NCBI RefSeq assembly: GCF_030866745.1
Contig: NZ_CP133016.1
Span: 2,590,001-2,654,000, forward strand
Direction of reading: 5' to 3'
DNA length: 64,000 bases
From: Sphingomonas flavescens
Lineage (GTDB): Bacteria > Pseudomonadota > Alphaproteobacteria > Sphingomonadales > Sphingomonadaceae
The position numbers and the translations under genes are program-made. How positions within the stretch are numbered: position 1 is the stretch's first letter; every line of letters starts with the position of its first letter. The notes under the pieces were generated by a model. That model worked only from the letters and a program-made list of their open reading frames with translations. It was not told the DNA's origin and did no database searches. Below, one piece after another: positions 29,952-38,111 of this stretch.

Positions 29952-30026
29952 GGGCGTGTAGCTCAGTGGTAGAGCACTGTGTTGACATCGCAGGGGTCGC
30001 AAGTTCAATCCTTGCCACGCCCACCA
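29952..30026 (+). tRNA. tRNA-Val (GAC), intact copy at the left end of the island
   Basis: A 75-base cloverleaf with encoded CCA: acceptor stem GGGCGTG pairs with CACGCCC, D-arm GCTCAGTGGTAGAGC, anticodon loop TTGACAT with anticodon GAC, and T-arm around GGGTCGCAAGTTCAATCC. Its upstream region belongs to the chromosome, so this copy keeps its promoter. The rest of the gene is repeated at the right end of the island, showing that it is the integration target. Confidence 0.95.
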
Positions 30027-30030
30027 TTTT
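29953..30030. repeat. attL: left copy of a 78-bp direct repeat
   Basis: The bases from position 2 of the tRNA to four bases past its CCA end are identical to those at 42353-42430. The perfect repeat marks the crossover segment used by the island's integrase. Flanking bases differ immediately on both sides. Confidence 0.92.
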
Positions 30031-30118
30031 CCTTCTGGAATAGCCCTTTAAAAGCCAAGGCTTAGCCCGGCTTCATGCGTCTGCATGGGGTCAACGGTTG
30101 GGGTCCTGACGCTCGCTG

Positions 30119-30135
30119 AACACAAATCGAACACA
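30119..30135 (+). promoter_or_regulatory. Candidate left integrase arm site
   Basis: AACACA occurs twice, 11 bp apart (AACACA-N5-AACACA), 88 bp inside the attL core. The same motif with the same spacing and orientation is found 90 bp inside the right core. This is the layout expected for arm-type binding sites of a lambda-like integrase. The role is inferred. Confidence 0.5.
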
Positions 30136-30146
30136 GCGAGGTTTAA

Positions 30147-31181
30147 GTGGCCACAATCACCAAGCGTAAGAATGGCTGGAGCGTACAGATCAGGCGCAAG
30201 GGCTACCCGCAACAGACGCGGACGCTGCTCACTAAGGCGGAAGCTCAAGCATGGGCGCGTGAACAGGAAGGGCGCATCGACCGCGCGCTTGCTCCCATCA
30301 ACCTCAAGATACTCAAGGGGACAACGCTAAGGCACCTGATCGAACGGTACCTAAAGGAAGTCACCCCGACCAAAGACAGCGAGTACACAGAAGCTGCGCG
30401 GCTCAAGAAGGTGCTACGCGAGCAAGCCTTCTGTGACCTACCGCTTGCTGATCTGACCCCCAAGGTCTTCGCCGATTACCGCACAGCTCGCCTTGCCAAA
30501 GTAAAGGCTGGTACCGTTCATCGGGAGCTTGGTCTTATCCGGCACGCCTTGGAGGTTGCGCGGCGGGAATGGGATATGGACCTGCTCAGCAATCCGCTAG
30601 ACCGCGTGAAGCGTCCTAAGCTGGCCAACGCGAGGGACAGGCGGCTCGGGCCGGGTGAATATGAGCGGCTACAAAACGCTCTGCTACGCACCCGCAATCC
30701 GGTGGTTGCCCCGGTAGTTGAGTTCGCCATCCACACTGCGATGCGCCGTGGCGAGATACTGGCGCTGCGCTGGGAGCAGGTGAACTGGCTACAGCGGACG
30801 GCCTACATCGCCGACAGTAAGACCGGAGTGCCGCGTACCATCCCGCTACTGGATGGAGCTTTGGCGGTCCTCCAACGGCTGCGTCCCGAGCTTCTCCGTG
30901 GCGCCGTGTTCCCGATCACCATGGAAGCCCTCAAACAGGCGTGGGAGCGGGCGCGAGACCGGGCAGGGCTTGTGGACCTTCATTTCCACGACCTACGCCA
31001 TGAGGCCATTTCCCGGCTCTGCGAGATGGGGCTGACGCTGCCGGAGGTGGCATTGGTAAGTGGCCATAAAGACCCCCGGATGCTGTTCCGGTACGTGAAC
31101 CTACGGCCTGCCGATTTAGCAGCAAAGCTGCAAGGTCGCGGCTGGCAGCAGCCTTCTTATTCGGGCGAAGTCGCGGCATAG
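30147..31181 (+). CDS. int: Tyrosine site-specific recombinase (island integrase)
   Basis: The 344-residue protein has an N-terminal arm-binding-like part (MATITKRKNGWSVQIRRKGY), a SAM-like core-binding domain and the catalytic domain with Arg200 (TAMRRGEIL), Lys225, His281-x-x-Arg284 (HDLRHEA), His307 (SGHKD) and the nucleophile Tyr316 (FRYVN). All catalytic residues are present, so it should be active. The start is GTG. Its position just inside the intact tRNA copy, reading inward, is typical. No excisionase gene is recognised. Confidence 0.94.
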   Translation: MATITKRKNGWSVQIRRKGYPQQTRTLLTKAEAQAWAREQEGRIDRALAPINLKILKGTTLRHLIERYLKEVTPTKDSEYTEAARLKKVLREQAFCDLPLADLTPKVFADYRTARLAKVKAGTVHRELGLIRHALEVARREWDMDLLSNPLDRVKRPKLANARDRRLGPGEYERLQNALLRTRNPVVAPVVEFAIHTAMRRGEILALRWEQVNWLQRTAYIADSKTGVPRTIPLLDGALAVLQRLRPELLRGAVFPITMEALKQAWERARDRAGLVDLHFHDLRHEAISRLCEMGLTLPEVALVSGHKDPRMLFRYVNLRPADLAAKLQGRGWQQPSYSGEVAA

Positions 31182-31190
31182 TTGCACGCG

Positions 31191-32519
31191 ATGATTTACA
31201 CGCGCCGGACCATCCAGAAGTGCTTGGACGAGCTTGATGTCATTCCCGATGAGGGGATGCAGAAGTTAGTTGAGCGCCTCAATGACGCTTCGCCCGCGCG
31301 CCTTCCCACGATGTGGGAGGTGGTCATTCTCCATGCTCTGTCGGGGCTCGGCACCTTGGAGTACGAGCGGGCGCAATCAACCGGGAAACAGCCCGACATC
31401 TCGTTCGCAAACAGTGATGGGGTCGCCTTCGTAGCAGACGTGACCTGCGTGTCCGACAGTGGGCTTGATGATAGCAACCCCGTCCGTGAGCTTTCCGAAG
31501 CACTGGAAGCCTGTAAGACCCGCCTAGGATTGCCAATCGGGGGACTATCCCTCCGCATCGAAAGCGAGCGGGCTGTCTCCGCTTCTGGAGAGCACACAAG
31601 GCTGCTGCTCCCTGACCGTAAGGACATCGCGGCCTTTGTTCGCAAGAGGGTCGAACCAATCTTCAGAGAGCAACTTGCGTCGGGCGCAACGGTCCTAGTC
31701 TGTGACATCAACGAGCCTGGAGTGTGCTTCAGCGCCAAGGTCGAGGGCGAGCGGTTCAATAACATCTCTTATCCATCGTACGACCAGCCGCGATCACTGA
31801 CGCGGAACCCTTTGTTCAATGCGCTGAAGCTGAAGGCCAAGAAGCTAAAGGGTATAAGTGGCCTAAAGGGTGTGATTGTTTGCGATGGCGACACCCAGAC
31901 GTTGCGCCCGGCTACTCCGCAGTCGGACAGGGGCTTTACCGAACGAAAGATCGCCGCGGAGTTCCTTAGGCAGAACTCGTCGGTCCACTTCGTGCTTACG
32001 GTTTCGGTCAAGGAAAGCCCGCCGACATGGGATGCCCGAGACCGGGAAAGGAAGCTGGCGTTCAACCTAGTGGCGCAGCGTGGCTTGGCCGAAAGCTCCA
32101 GCCTTGAACAGATTTTCCGGGACATGGCCGGGCGGATGCCCGAGCCAAAGGAGATGCCGGTCAACGCCGCCCTCCGCGCGCGTGAGCGTGGTTTCGGCTG
32201 GGGCAAACATGGAGGTTACACGATGTCGAGCAGGTCGCTGACAATCAGCTCAAGGCTGCTCATGGAAGTGTTGGCAGGCAAGCGCAGTCATGCCGAACTT
32301 AACAGCCTGCAACGCTGGCGCTCCATGAGTGAACCGCCGGACAATGATCGCTTTCCTAACCCGTTCGAGCGTTGGCTCGCCGAGGGCAGATTGCCTGTGT
32401 CCTTGTCCCTTGAGCAGGACCCGGATGGTCGGGATGATATGATCACTATCAAGGTTGGGGAGCCTGACGCAGCAATCGCTCCGTTCAGGGTGCCGGAGCG
32501 TAATCCCTCGGCAGCTTAG
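31191..32519 (+). CDS. Unknown island protein with PD-(D/E)xK-like N-terminus
   Basis: I do not recognise the 442-residue product. Near the N-terminus it reads TLEYERAQSTGKQPDISF and then FVADVTCVSD: a Glu58, Asp69 and Asp83-Val-Thr85 arrangement that resembles the PD-(D/E)xK nuclease core, but the lysine is replaced, so it could be inactive or unrelated. The middle is lysine-rich (LKLKAKKLKGI). The gene starts ten bases after the integrase stop if the ATG is used, or directly after it if a TTG is used. Its end overlaps the end of the convergent next gene by four bases. Confidence 0.65.
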   Translation: MIYTRRTIQKCLDELDVIPDEGMQKLVERLNDASPARLPTMWEVVILHALSGLGTLEYERAQSTGKQPDISFANSDGVAFVADVTCVSDSGLDDSNPVRELSEALEACKTRLGLPIGGLSLRIESERAVSASGEHTRLLLPDRKDIAAFVRKRVEPIFREQLASGATVLVCDINEPGVCFSAKVEGERFNNISYPSYDQPRSLTRNPLFNALKLKAKKLKGISGLKGVIVCDGDTQTLRPATPQSDRGFTERKIAAEFLRQNSSVHFVLTVSVKESPPTWDARDRERKLAFNLVAQRGLAESSSLEQIFRDMAGRMPEPKEMPVNAALRARERGFGWGKHGGYTMSSRSLTISSRLLMEVLAGKRSHAELNSLQRWRSMSEPPDNDRFPNPFERWLAEGRLPVSLSLEQDPDGRDDMITIKVGEPDAAIAPFRVPERNPSAA

Positions 32520-33571
32520 CTGGCGGCGGCTTGCACCTGCAAAAGGTAGTATAGGCCGCTTCGCCTAACCTGCTGCTGCTTCTGACCCTTCGCTGCGAGT
32601 TCATCAAAGAACTGCGGGGCGTAGGCTAACAGCACTTGGGCTAAGGCTGCACCGGGCGACATTGTGAAGCACTTGGTTGCGACGGACGGGAGGATGCGAA
32701 CACCGTCGATCGCTCTCTTGTACCATGGCCGCGCGGGGTCGTTGGCGAGCTGCCTAAGCTCATCCAACGCAGGTACGATTTCCGTTTGAATTAAGAAATC
32801 GGTTTCGCGGGCTAGGTCTTCGGCGGACACCCCGGCCAGCTTCCCTTTCCACTCACCTGCATAACGGAGCATAGCTCTACGAAACGCGCGCAAGTGAGAT
32901 TGGTTAGCTTCTCGGAACTCCATCAGGTCCTCGGGCCTAAGAAGCGGTAGGTCGGGCAGTACTACCTTCATCGTTTCAAGAGCTAGGAACGCAGACAACG
33001 CCTTGGCATCGCTCAGGTCATCTGTTTTCACTCCGGGGATTGGCAACCCCGGCGCATCACTCATCAGGGGCAAGCCTTTCGCGCTCGCTTTGAGTAGCGC
33101 CCCGGCCTCGTAGTAATAATCCCCGGGGTAGGTGAGATGCTCTTCGCTACCGGGGATGCCCTTGTGGTGCCAAGTCGAGAAGACGGGGGTGAAGCCTTCG
33201 CGCGGAGGGCCCCAAACGGCCTCATAGATGTTATTAACAAGCTCTTCGTCGGCTTGCTGATCATCGAGGTCTGCTTCCCTTGCCCGATCAAAGACTAAGA
33301 AGCCGTCGAGCTTCTCGGCTGTCTCGGCGAACTTCATCATACCCAGCAGAACCTGACTGTCCCGGTCACGCAGGTTCAAGGATGCAATGCGTTCAATCTC
33401 CGCTTTCCACGCCGCACGATCATAATCTCCCCGAGGAAGGTAGACGCCCGGGAAATGCACTTGATCGAAAATGCCGCCGAGCGCGACCAGCGTCGCTAGG
33501 TTTCGAGGTATCGGGGACGCGTAATAAACAGCATCCAACTGGAGCGTGTGGTCGAGGTTTTGACTACTCAC
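32516..33571 (-). CDS. Unknown island protein
   Basis: A soluble protein of about 351 residues with no recognised family. Visible stretches are LDAVYYASPIPRNLATLVAL near the start, a tryptophan/histidine-rich centre (FSTWHHKGIPGSEEHL), and a helical C-terminal half (EFREANQSHLRAFRRAMLRY). The start is uncertain: I use a GTG with GGGAG about nine bases ahead; a TTG eight codons upstream is possible. It is convergent with the preceding gene (four-base overlap) and divergent from the restriction endonuclease gene. Confidence 0.6.
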   Translation of the reverse strand: MSSQNLDHTLQLDAVYYASPIPRNLATLVALGGIFDQVHFPGVYLPRGDYDRAAWKAEIERIASLNLRDRDSQVLLGMMKFAETAEKLDGFLVFDRAREADLDDQQADEELVNNIYEAVWGPPREGFTPVFSTWHHKGIPGSEEHLTYPGDYYYEAGALLKASAKGLPLMSDAPGLPIPGVKTDDLSDAKALSAFLALETMKVVLPDLPLLRPEDLMEFREANQSHLRAFRRAMLRYAGEWKGKLAGVSAEDLARETDFLIQTEIVPALDELRQLANDPARPWYKRAIDGVRILPSVATKCFTMSPGAALAQVLLAYAPQFFDELAAKGQKQQQVRRSGLYYLLQVQAAAS

Positions 33572-33610
33572 AACTGCGTCGCTCCCACTCCACAACCTGT
33601 ACCTAAGGCC

Positions 33611-33664
33611 CTTACGTGAGAGCCCATCTGATTGATAACAGCAGATGACTTCCCCCCATACCCC
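33611..33664. repeat. Imperfect 54-bp repeat, copy A
   Basis: Without gaps, 38 of 54 bases match the sequence exactly 2,700 bp further on, with best agreement at both ends (GAGAGC...ATCTGA and TTCCCCCATACCCC-like). It lies about 100 bases upstream of the restriction endonuclease gene and may be a regulatory element or module border. Confidence 0.45.
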
Positions 33665-33767
33665 AAGGCATGAGAGCGAGCTGCCAACCTAGCTTCAAAG
33701 TTAGCCGGCAGCAGGCTGTCGCCCAACGGCGTTGACCCTTGTTTGTTCTCCCCCCATGGTGCAGCTT

Positions 33768-34724
33768 ATGGGTGTTAATCTCGATAAGCCACATCTTTGG
33801 AAACAGGACGTGGCCGCTTCCGTGGACATGTACAATGCGTGGTTCATGGAGTTCGCGCCGCAGGCGTTTAGAAACACGCGGATAGGCACAACCGCGAGCG
33901 TTGAAGCCGCCTTGGCTGCGACGGGGAACCTTACCGACATACAGCCTAACCTTCTTCGGCAACGCCCGGAAATCCTGCCCACGTTGCGCATGTCCACTTG
34001 TCCGCCAATCGCTGTTGATCGCCTCATCGGCCTCGCCTCCGTGAACCCCGGCGTCGTCAAGTGCATGGAGAAGGAGGGTAAGGTTCCTGGTCGTATGCCC
34101 GTTGGTCTCCTGAACGCCGAGCTGCAAAAGATCGCGGACATCATCGAGAAGATGGCCGACCCCGATATATTCGTATGGCTAGCACGCGGTGACCAGCCCA
34201 GCGACGCGGAGGTGCATCGTGCTGCTACTATCGTTGCCGATCGTCTGTGCGGAGCCGTTGCCAACCCCATTATCCGTAACGCTCAAGAGCAGAGGCAGCT
34301 CGCTAAGATCAAGGCTTGGCTTGAGGCGCGCGGTTACCAGCAACTCGTAGCGGGTGACGGCACAACATTCGACGGTATGACCCCCGGCACCTTTAGCTTC
34401 CGGATGAATGTCCCCGTTACCGTAGGCGACAAGTCGGTAAATATCCCGGTGGATGCGGTGATTATGCCTCTGGACCGAGCCGTTGGGCAGTTGCCCGTGT
34501 TCATCGAAGCGAAGTCAGCAGGCGACTTCACCAACACCAATAAGCGGCGAAAAGAGGAAGCGACTAAGATGCAGCAGCTAAGGGCCGACTACGGCCCCGC
34601 CGTTGAGTTCAACCTATTCCTATGTGGCTACTTTGATAGCGGCTACCTCGGGTACGAGGCTGCTGAGGGTATCGACTGGGTTTGGGAGCATCGCATCGAC
34701 GATCTGGCCGAGTTCGGCATCTAA
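33768..34724 (+). CDS. Type II restriction endonuclease, XamI family
   Basis: A 318-residue protein whose N-terminus NLDKPHLWKQDVAASVDMYN and the block LPTLRMSTCPPIAVDRLIGL match the XamI restriction-enzyme family as I know it; XamI cuts GTCGAC. A PD-(D/E)xK site is visible: Asp229 (PVDAVIMP) and Glu247-Ala-Lys249 (VFIEAKS). I start at MGVNLDKP, matching the family; in-frame starts 12 and four codons earlier exist. Its stop overlaps the methyltransferase start as TAATG, so endonuclease comes first and the methylase is coupled to it. No controller gene is seen. Confidence 0.85.
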   Translation: MGVNLDKPHLWKQDVAASVDMYNAWFMEFAPQAFRNTRIGTTASVEAALAATGNLTDIQPNLLRQRPEILPTLRMSTCPPIAVDRLIGLASVNPGVVKCMEKEGKVPGRMPVGLLNAELQKIADIIEKMADPDIFVWLARGDQPSDAEVHRAATIVADRLCGAVANPIIRNAQEQRQLAKIKAWLEARGYQQLVAGDGTTFDGMTPGTFSFRMNVPVTVGDKSVNIPVDAVIMPLDRAVGQLPVFIEAKSAGDFTNTNKRRKEEATKMQQLRADYGPAVEFNLFLCGYFDSGYLGYEAAEGIDWVWEHRIDDLAEFGI

Positions 34725-36274
34725 TGACACCCGAGAAGGAGCTGCACAGGCTGTCGCTGCAAAGCGAGCTGGACGGTCGCAAGACGCAAGCCGAGCGCAA
34801 CAAGCTGGGGCAGTTCGCAACGCCAACGGACTTGGCCGGTCACATACTTAAGTATGGCGTTGGTCTGTTAGGTGACGCACCAATCCACTTCCTCGACCCT
34901 GCTATCGGCACGGGTTCATTCTACTCCGCGCTTAGGCGTACGGTGCCAGCCGATCGCATCAAGGAAGCTGTCGGGTACGAGATTGATCCCCACTACGGTG
35001 AGCCAGCGGTGGCCCTCTGGCAGGATAGCGGATTAGACCTAAGGCTGACTGACTTCACGACGGCTGCCCCGGAACCGAACTTCAATCTCGTGATCTGTAA
35101 TCCGCCTTATGTGCGGCACCATCACCTAGGGCAGTCAGAGAAGGTCCGCTTGCAGGAGCTGGTTCGTAGTAACAGCGGAGCGAGCATTGGTGGGCTAGCA
35201 GGACTGTACTGCTACTTCATGGGTGTGGCCCACGCGTGGATGGCTCCGGGCGCTATTGCTGGTTGGCTAATCCCGAGTGAGTTCATGGACGTGAACTATG
35301 GACGGGAGGTCAAACGTTACCTGCTCGACAAGGTGACCCTTCTGCAAATCCATCGCTTTGACCCCAACGATGTGCAGTTCTCCGACGCGCTGGTGTCATC
35401 GGCTGTAGTCTGGTTCCGTAACATCCCGCCGCCTAAGGGCCATGAGGTCCACTTCACCTTCGGCGGGACGCTAGACAAGCCCCACGTCGAACGCTTCGTC
35501 CAGCGGGATGCCCTATCAATCAATGAGAAGTGGACGCGCTTCCCCAAGCACGATGTTCGCAAAGCCAACTCGGTCCCGACCGTCGGGGACTTCTTCAAAA
35601 TCAAGCGCGGCATAGCCACAGGTGACAATGGCTTCTTCATCTTGTCGGACGAGCAGCTTGCTGCCTTCGATCTGCCGCGTGAGTACTTTCGGCCCATCCT
35701 CCCTAGCCCTAGGCACCTAAAGGGCGACGAGGTTCCCGCAGACGAAAATGGGCTACCCCTCTTAGAGAAGAGGCTGTTCTTATTGGACCCGCGCATCCCC
35801 GAAGAGGAGTTAGCTGGTAAGGCTCCGGAACTCTGGGAGTATCTTCAGACCGGACGCGCAAGAGGACTGCACGAACGATACCTCTGCCGAACACGCAGGC
35901 TCTGGTACCAACAAGAGGACAGACCGGCTGCGCCCATCGTCTGTACGTACCTGGGCCGGGGAGATTTGAAGTCGGGCCGACCCTTCAGATTTATCCGCAA
36001 TCGCTCATCGGCCACCGTCGCTAACGTTTACCTCTGCATGTATCCGACGGCACGGATGCAAGCTGCACTGGAGGCCGACCCAACGCTTCTGGACCAAACT
36101 TGGCGCTATCTGAACCAAGTCCCTGCGGAAGAACTCTTGGGCGAAGGCAGGGTGTACGGCGGGGGCTTGCACAAACTTGAGCCGAAGGAGTTGGCTAACG
36201 TCCCGCTCCCCGCGTTGGCCGACCTTGTGCCGGAAGCAGCGCCTCCCCGTCAGCTCGAGATGTTGGACGCCTAA
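34724..36274 (+). CDS. N6-adenine DNA methyltransferase, SalI/XamI type
   Basis: The 516-residue protein begins LSLQSELDGRKTQAERNKLG and GQFATPTDLA, the start of gamma-type N6-adenine methylases such as M.SalI. The SAM-binding motif I is DPAIGTGSF (58-66) and the catalytic motif IV is NPPY (126-129). The C-terminal half should hold the target-recognition domain. Adjacent to a XamI-like endonuclease it would protect GTCGAC sites by adenine methylation. The exact target is inferred from family, not demonstrated. Confidence 0.9.
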   Translation: MTPEKELHRLSLQSELDGRKTQAERNKLGQFATPTDLAGHILKYGVGLLGDAPIHFLDPAIGTGSFYSALRRTVPADRIKEAVGYEIDPHYGEPAVALWQDSGLDLRLTDFTTAAPEPNFNLVICNPPYVRHHHLGQSEKVRLQELVRSNSGASIGGLAGLYCYFMGVAHAWMAPGAIAGWLIPSEFMDVNYGREVKRYLLDKVTLLQIHRFDPNDVQFSDALVSSAVVWFRNIPPPKGHEVHFTFGGTLDKPHVERFVQRDALSINEKWTRFPKHDVRKANSVPTVGDFFKIKRGIATGDNGFFILSDEQLAAFDLPREYFRPILPSPRHLKGDEVPADENGLPLLEKRLFLLDPRIPEEELAGKAPELWEYLQTGRARGLHERYLCRTRRLWYQQEDRPAAPIVCTYLGRGDLKSGRPFRFIRNRSSATVANVYLCMYPTARMQAALEADPTLLDQTWRYLNQVPAEELLGEGRVYGGGLHKLEPKELANVPLPALADLVPEAAPPRQLEMLDA

Positions 36275-36310
36275 GTAGAGCTTTCGCACTCAACGACCTG
36301 TCCTTGGGTG

Positions 36311-36364
36311 GCTACGCGAGAGCTGATCTGACTGATTATCAGTGTTGGTTTTCCCCCATACCCC
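36311..36364. repeat. Imperfect 54-bp repeat, copy B
   Basis: Partner of the copy 2,700 bp upstream. It begins about 135 bases before the serine recombinase start and, with copy A, brackets the restriction-modification pair. Confidence 0.45.
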
Positions 36365-36399
36365 CATGGTGTTGTGTGCACCGGCTCGAAAACGACCGC

Positions 36400-36487
36400 T
36401 TACGATACAGCCGTCAAACCTGTACCGAAAACTATGTTGACAGCTATTACGATACACCTTTAGTTACGAGCCACCATTCCGATACAG
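36400..36487 (+). promoter_or_regulatory. Repeat array ahead of the serine recombinase, possible res site
   Basis: Three direct copies of an 11-mer (TTACGATACAG, TTACGATACAC, TTCCGATACAG) begin 47 and 30 bases apart, and GTACCGAAA between the first two resembles its complement in seven of nine positions. Such arrays directly upstream of a resolvase/invertase gene are typical of its own binding (res) or operator sites. Role inferred. Confidence 0.5.
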
Positions 36488-36497
36488 GAGAAGAGTT

Positions 36498-37094
36498 GTG
36501 GCGCGTACCTTTGCCTATTGTCGCGTAAGCACTGCCGACCAGACCGCGGAGAACCAAGTTCGCGAGATTGAGGCGGCTGGCTTTAAGGTCGAACCCAAAC
36601 GGGTAATCACGGAAACAGTGTCGGGGTCCGTGGCGGCGGGGGAGCGCTCCGGTTTCGCCAAGCTGCGGGACAAGCTCGAAAGCGGCGACGTGCTTATCGT
36701 AACCAAACTGGACCGCTTAGGCCGTAATGCCATGGATGTCCGGGCCACCATCGAAGCCCTCGCGGCAGACGGGGTGCGGGTCCAGTGCCTAGCCTTGGGC
36801 AACATGGACCTGACAAGCGCAGCGGGGAAAATGACCATGGGCGTCATCAACGCGGTCGCCGAGTTCGAGCGGGACTTACTGATCGAACGGACGCAATCAG
36901 GTCTGGCCCGCGCTAAGGCGTCCGGCAAAGCTCTAGGAAGGCCGTCAGCGTTGTCGGACAAAGCCCGACAGGAAATCATACAGCAGCGCCGTGAAGGCGT
37001 TTCCTTGGGCATCCTAGCGAAGCATTATGGCGTATCGCGCGCCGCCATTCAGCGCGTTGAGCGGAAAGTCTCGCAAACAAGTCGGGACGGGTAA
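36498..37094 (+). CDS. Serine recombinase (resolvase/invertase family)
   Basis: A 198-residue small serine recombinase. The catalytic Ser11 lies in AYCRVSTADQ, further active-site arginines in LDRLGRN, then the long E-helix region (VINAVAEFERDLLIERTQSGL) and a C-terminal helix-turn-helix (GVSLGILAKHYGVSRAAIQR). The start is GTG with GGAG seven bases ahead. Length fits Hin/Tn3-resolvase types rather than large integrases. It may resolve island multimers or invert a segment; no inverted gix-like pair was found. Confidence 0.92.
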   Translation: MARTFAYCRVSTADQTAENQVREIEAAGFKVEPKRVITETVSGSVAAGERSGFAKLRDKLESGDVLIVTKLDRLGRNAMDVRATIEALAADGVRVQCLALGNMDLTSAAGKMTMGVINAVAEFERDLLIERTQSGLARAKASGKALGRPSALSDKARQEIIQQRREGVSLGILAKHYGVSRAAIQRVERKVSQTSRDG

Positions 37095-37250
37095 ATCTTC
37101 TCTAATGGGTTCTGATCTAGTTGCCGCAACGGGGCTGCGACAGCGGCCAAGTGCTAGGGTGCGGGGGGTGCCAAGTAAGTGGGTAGAAGAACGGGCTACG
37201 GTCGGACCAGCAATCAGCGGCGTCGGCAATCGCGCGGCCAACCGAAGGAA

Positions 37251-38111
37251 ATGACGACAGCAGATGTTGTCAGCTTCTTCGGTCTCCTTCTGCTCATCGG
37301 CCTGATCTTCGATGCAACGCGTTGGCTTAGCATCACGCTGCTGGTCCTGATCGGCGGTGGCACAGCATGGTACGCCTATGCCAAGCTCAGGCGAAGCGCG
37401 GATACCCGAGCGTGGCAAGCTCAGATGGAAGCCGAGCGTGCGGCTGAGTTTCGCCGAGCGAGTGCAACTATTGAGGGCAGCATCGCCGCTATCGTTGCGC
37501 AACATATGCCAACACTTGCCCGCAAACACAGGCAGCTTCTGCAACCCGATGAGTACGGCGTCACCAACAGTAGCCGCTGGGACAAGGAAGTTGACCGCTT
37601 TGTGCAAGCAGTTCTGCACCCCGCTCTGACCAGCGGGGAGCGCCAAGTCTTTGACCACAACACGGGTTCCTATCGCCAGCGTCTGCGCGACCAGATTGAG
37701 GTTGGTGCGGCAAAGTTCGCGGCCCAGCAGGCGCGACAGTTTCGTAACTGCGGCAGCGGCGACGATCTAACCCCACGCGACTTTGAGCATTGGTGCGCTG
37801 AAACTCTTCGGGACCACGGATGGGCTGCGAGGCCAACCCCCGCTTCGGGCGACCAAGGCGCTGATGTGGTTGCGGAGATGCACGGACATCTGGTGGTCAT
37901 TCAGTGCAAGCTTTACTCCAAACCCGTAGGCAACAAGGCTGTCCAAGAGGTTCACTCGGCCCGAACGTTTTACGGAGCCACGGCTGCTGCCGTTGTCTCC
38001 AACGCAGGCTTCACCCCATCCGCTCGCACTTTGGCGCGGTCCACCGGGGTTCTGCTATTAGATCGGACCGAGCTGCCGCAACTTGGAATGCTCGTTAGGC
38101 GGGCGAGCTAG
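37251..38111 (+). CDS. Membrane-anchored Mrr-like restriction endonuclease
   Basis: Two membrane helices (about residues 5-22 and 26-44) are followed by a helical linker and a C-terminal Mrr_cat domain: FEHWCAETLRDHGW, Asp205 in GDQGADVV, Gln218-x-Lys220 in VVIQCKLYSKPVG, KAVQEVHSA and VVSNAGFTPSA. The D...QxK form is the active one for Mrr-type enzymes. With 286 residues and the active domain facing the cytoplasm, it would cut DNA near the membrane. The start ATG is preceded by AAGGAA. Its stop overlaps the next gene's GTG by one base (TAGTG). Confidence 0.88.
   Translation: MTTADVVSFFGLLLLIGLIFDATRWLSITLLVLIGGGTAWYAYAKLRRSADTRAWQAQMEAERAAEFRRASATIEGSIAAIVAQHMPTLARKHRQLLQPDEYGVTNSSRWDKEVDRFVQAVLHPALTSGERQVFDHNTGSYRQRLRDQIEVGAAKFAAQQARQFRNCGSGDDLTPRDFEHWCAETLRDHGWAARPTPASGDQGADVVAEMHGHLVVIQCKLYSKPVGNKAVQEVHSARTFYGATAAAVVSNAGFTPSARTLARSTGVLLLDRTELPQLGMLVRRAS

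Noticed and set aside
36498..37094. Invertible DNA segment controlled by the serine recombinase
   Set aside because: I found no pair of inverted crossover sites around it; the visible repeats are direct and fit a res-type region better.
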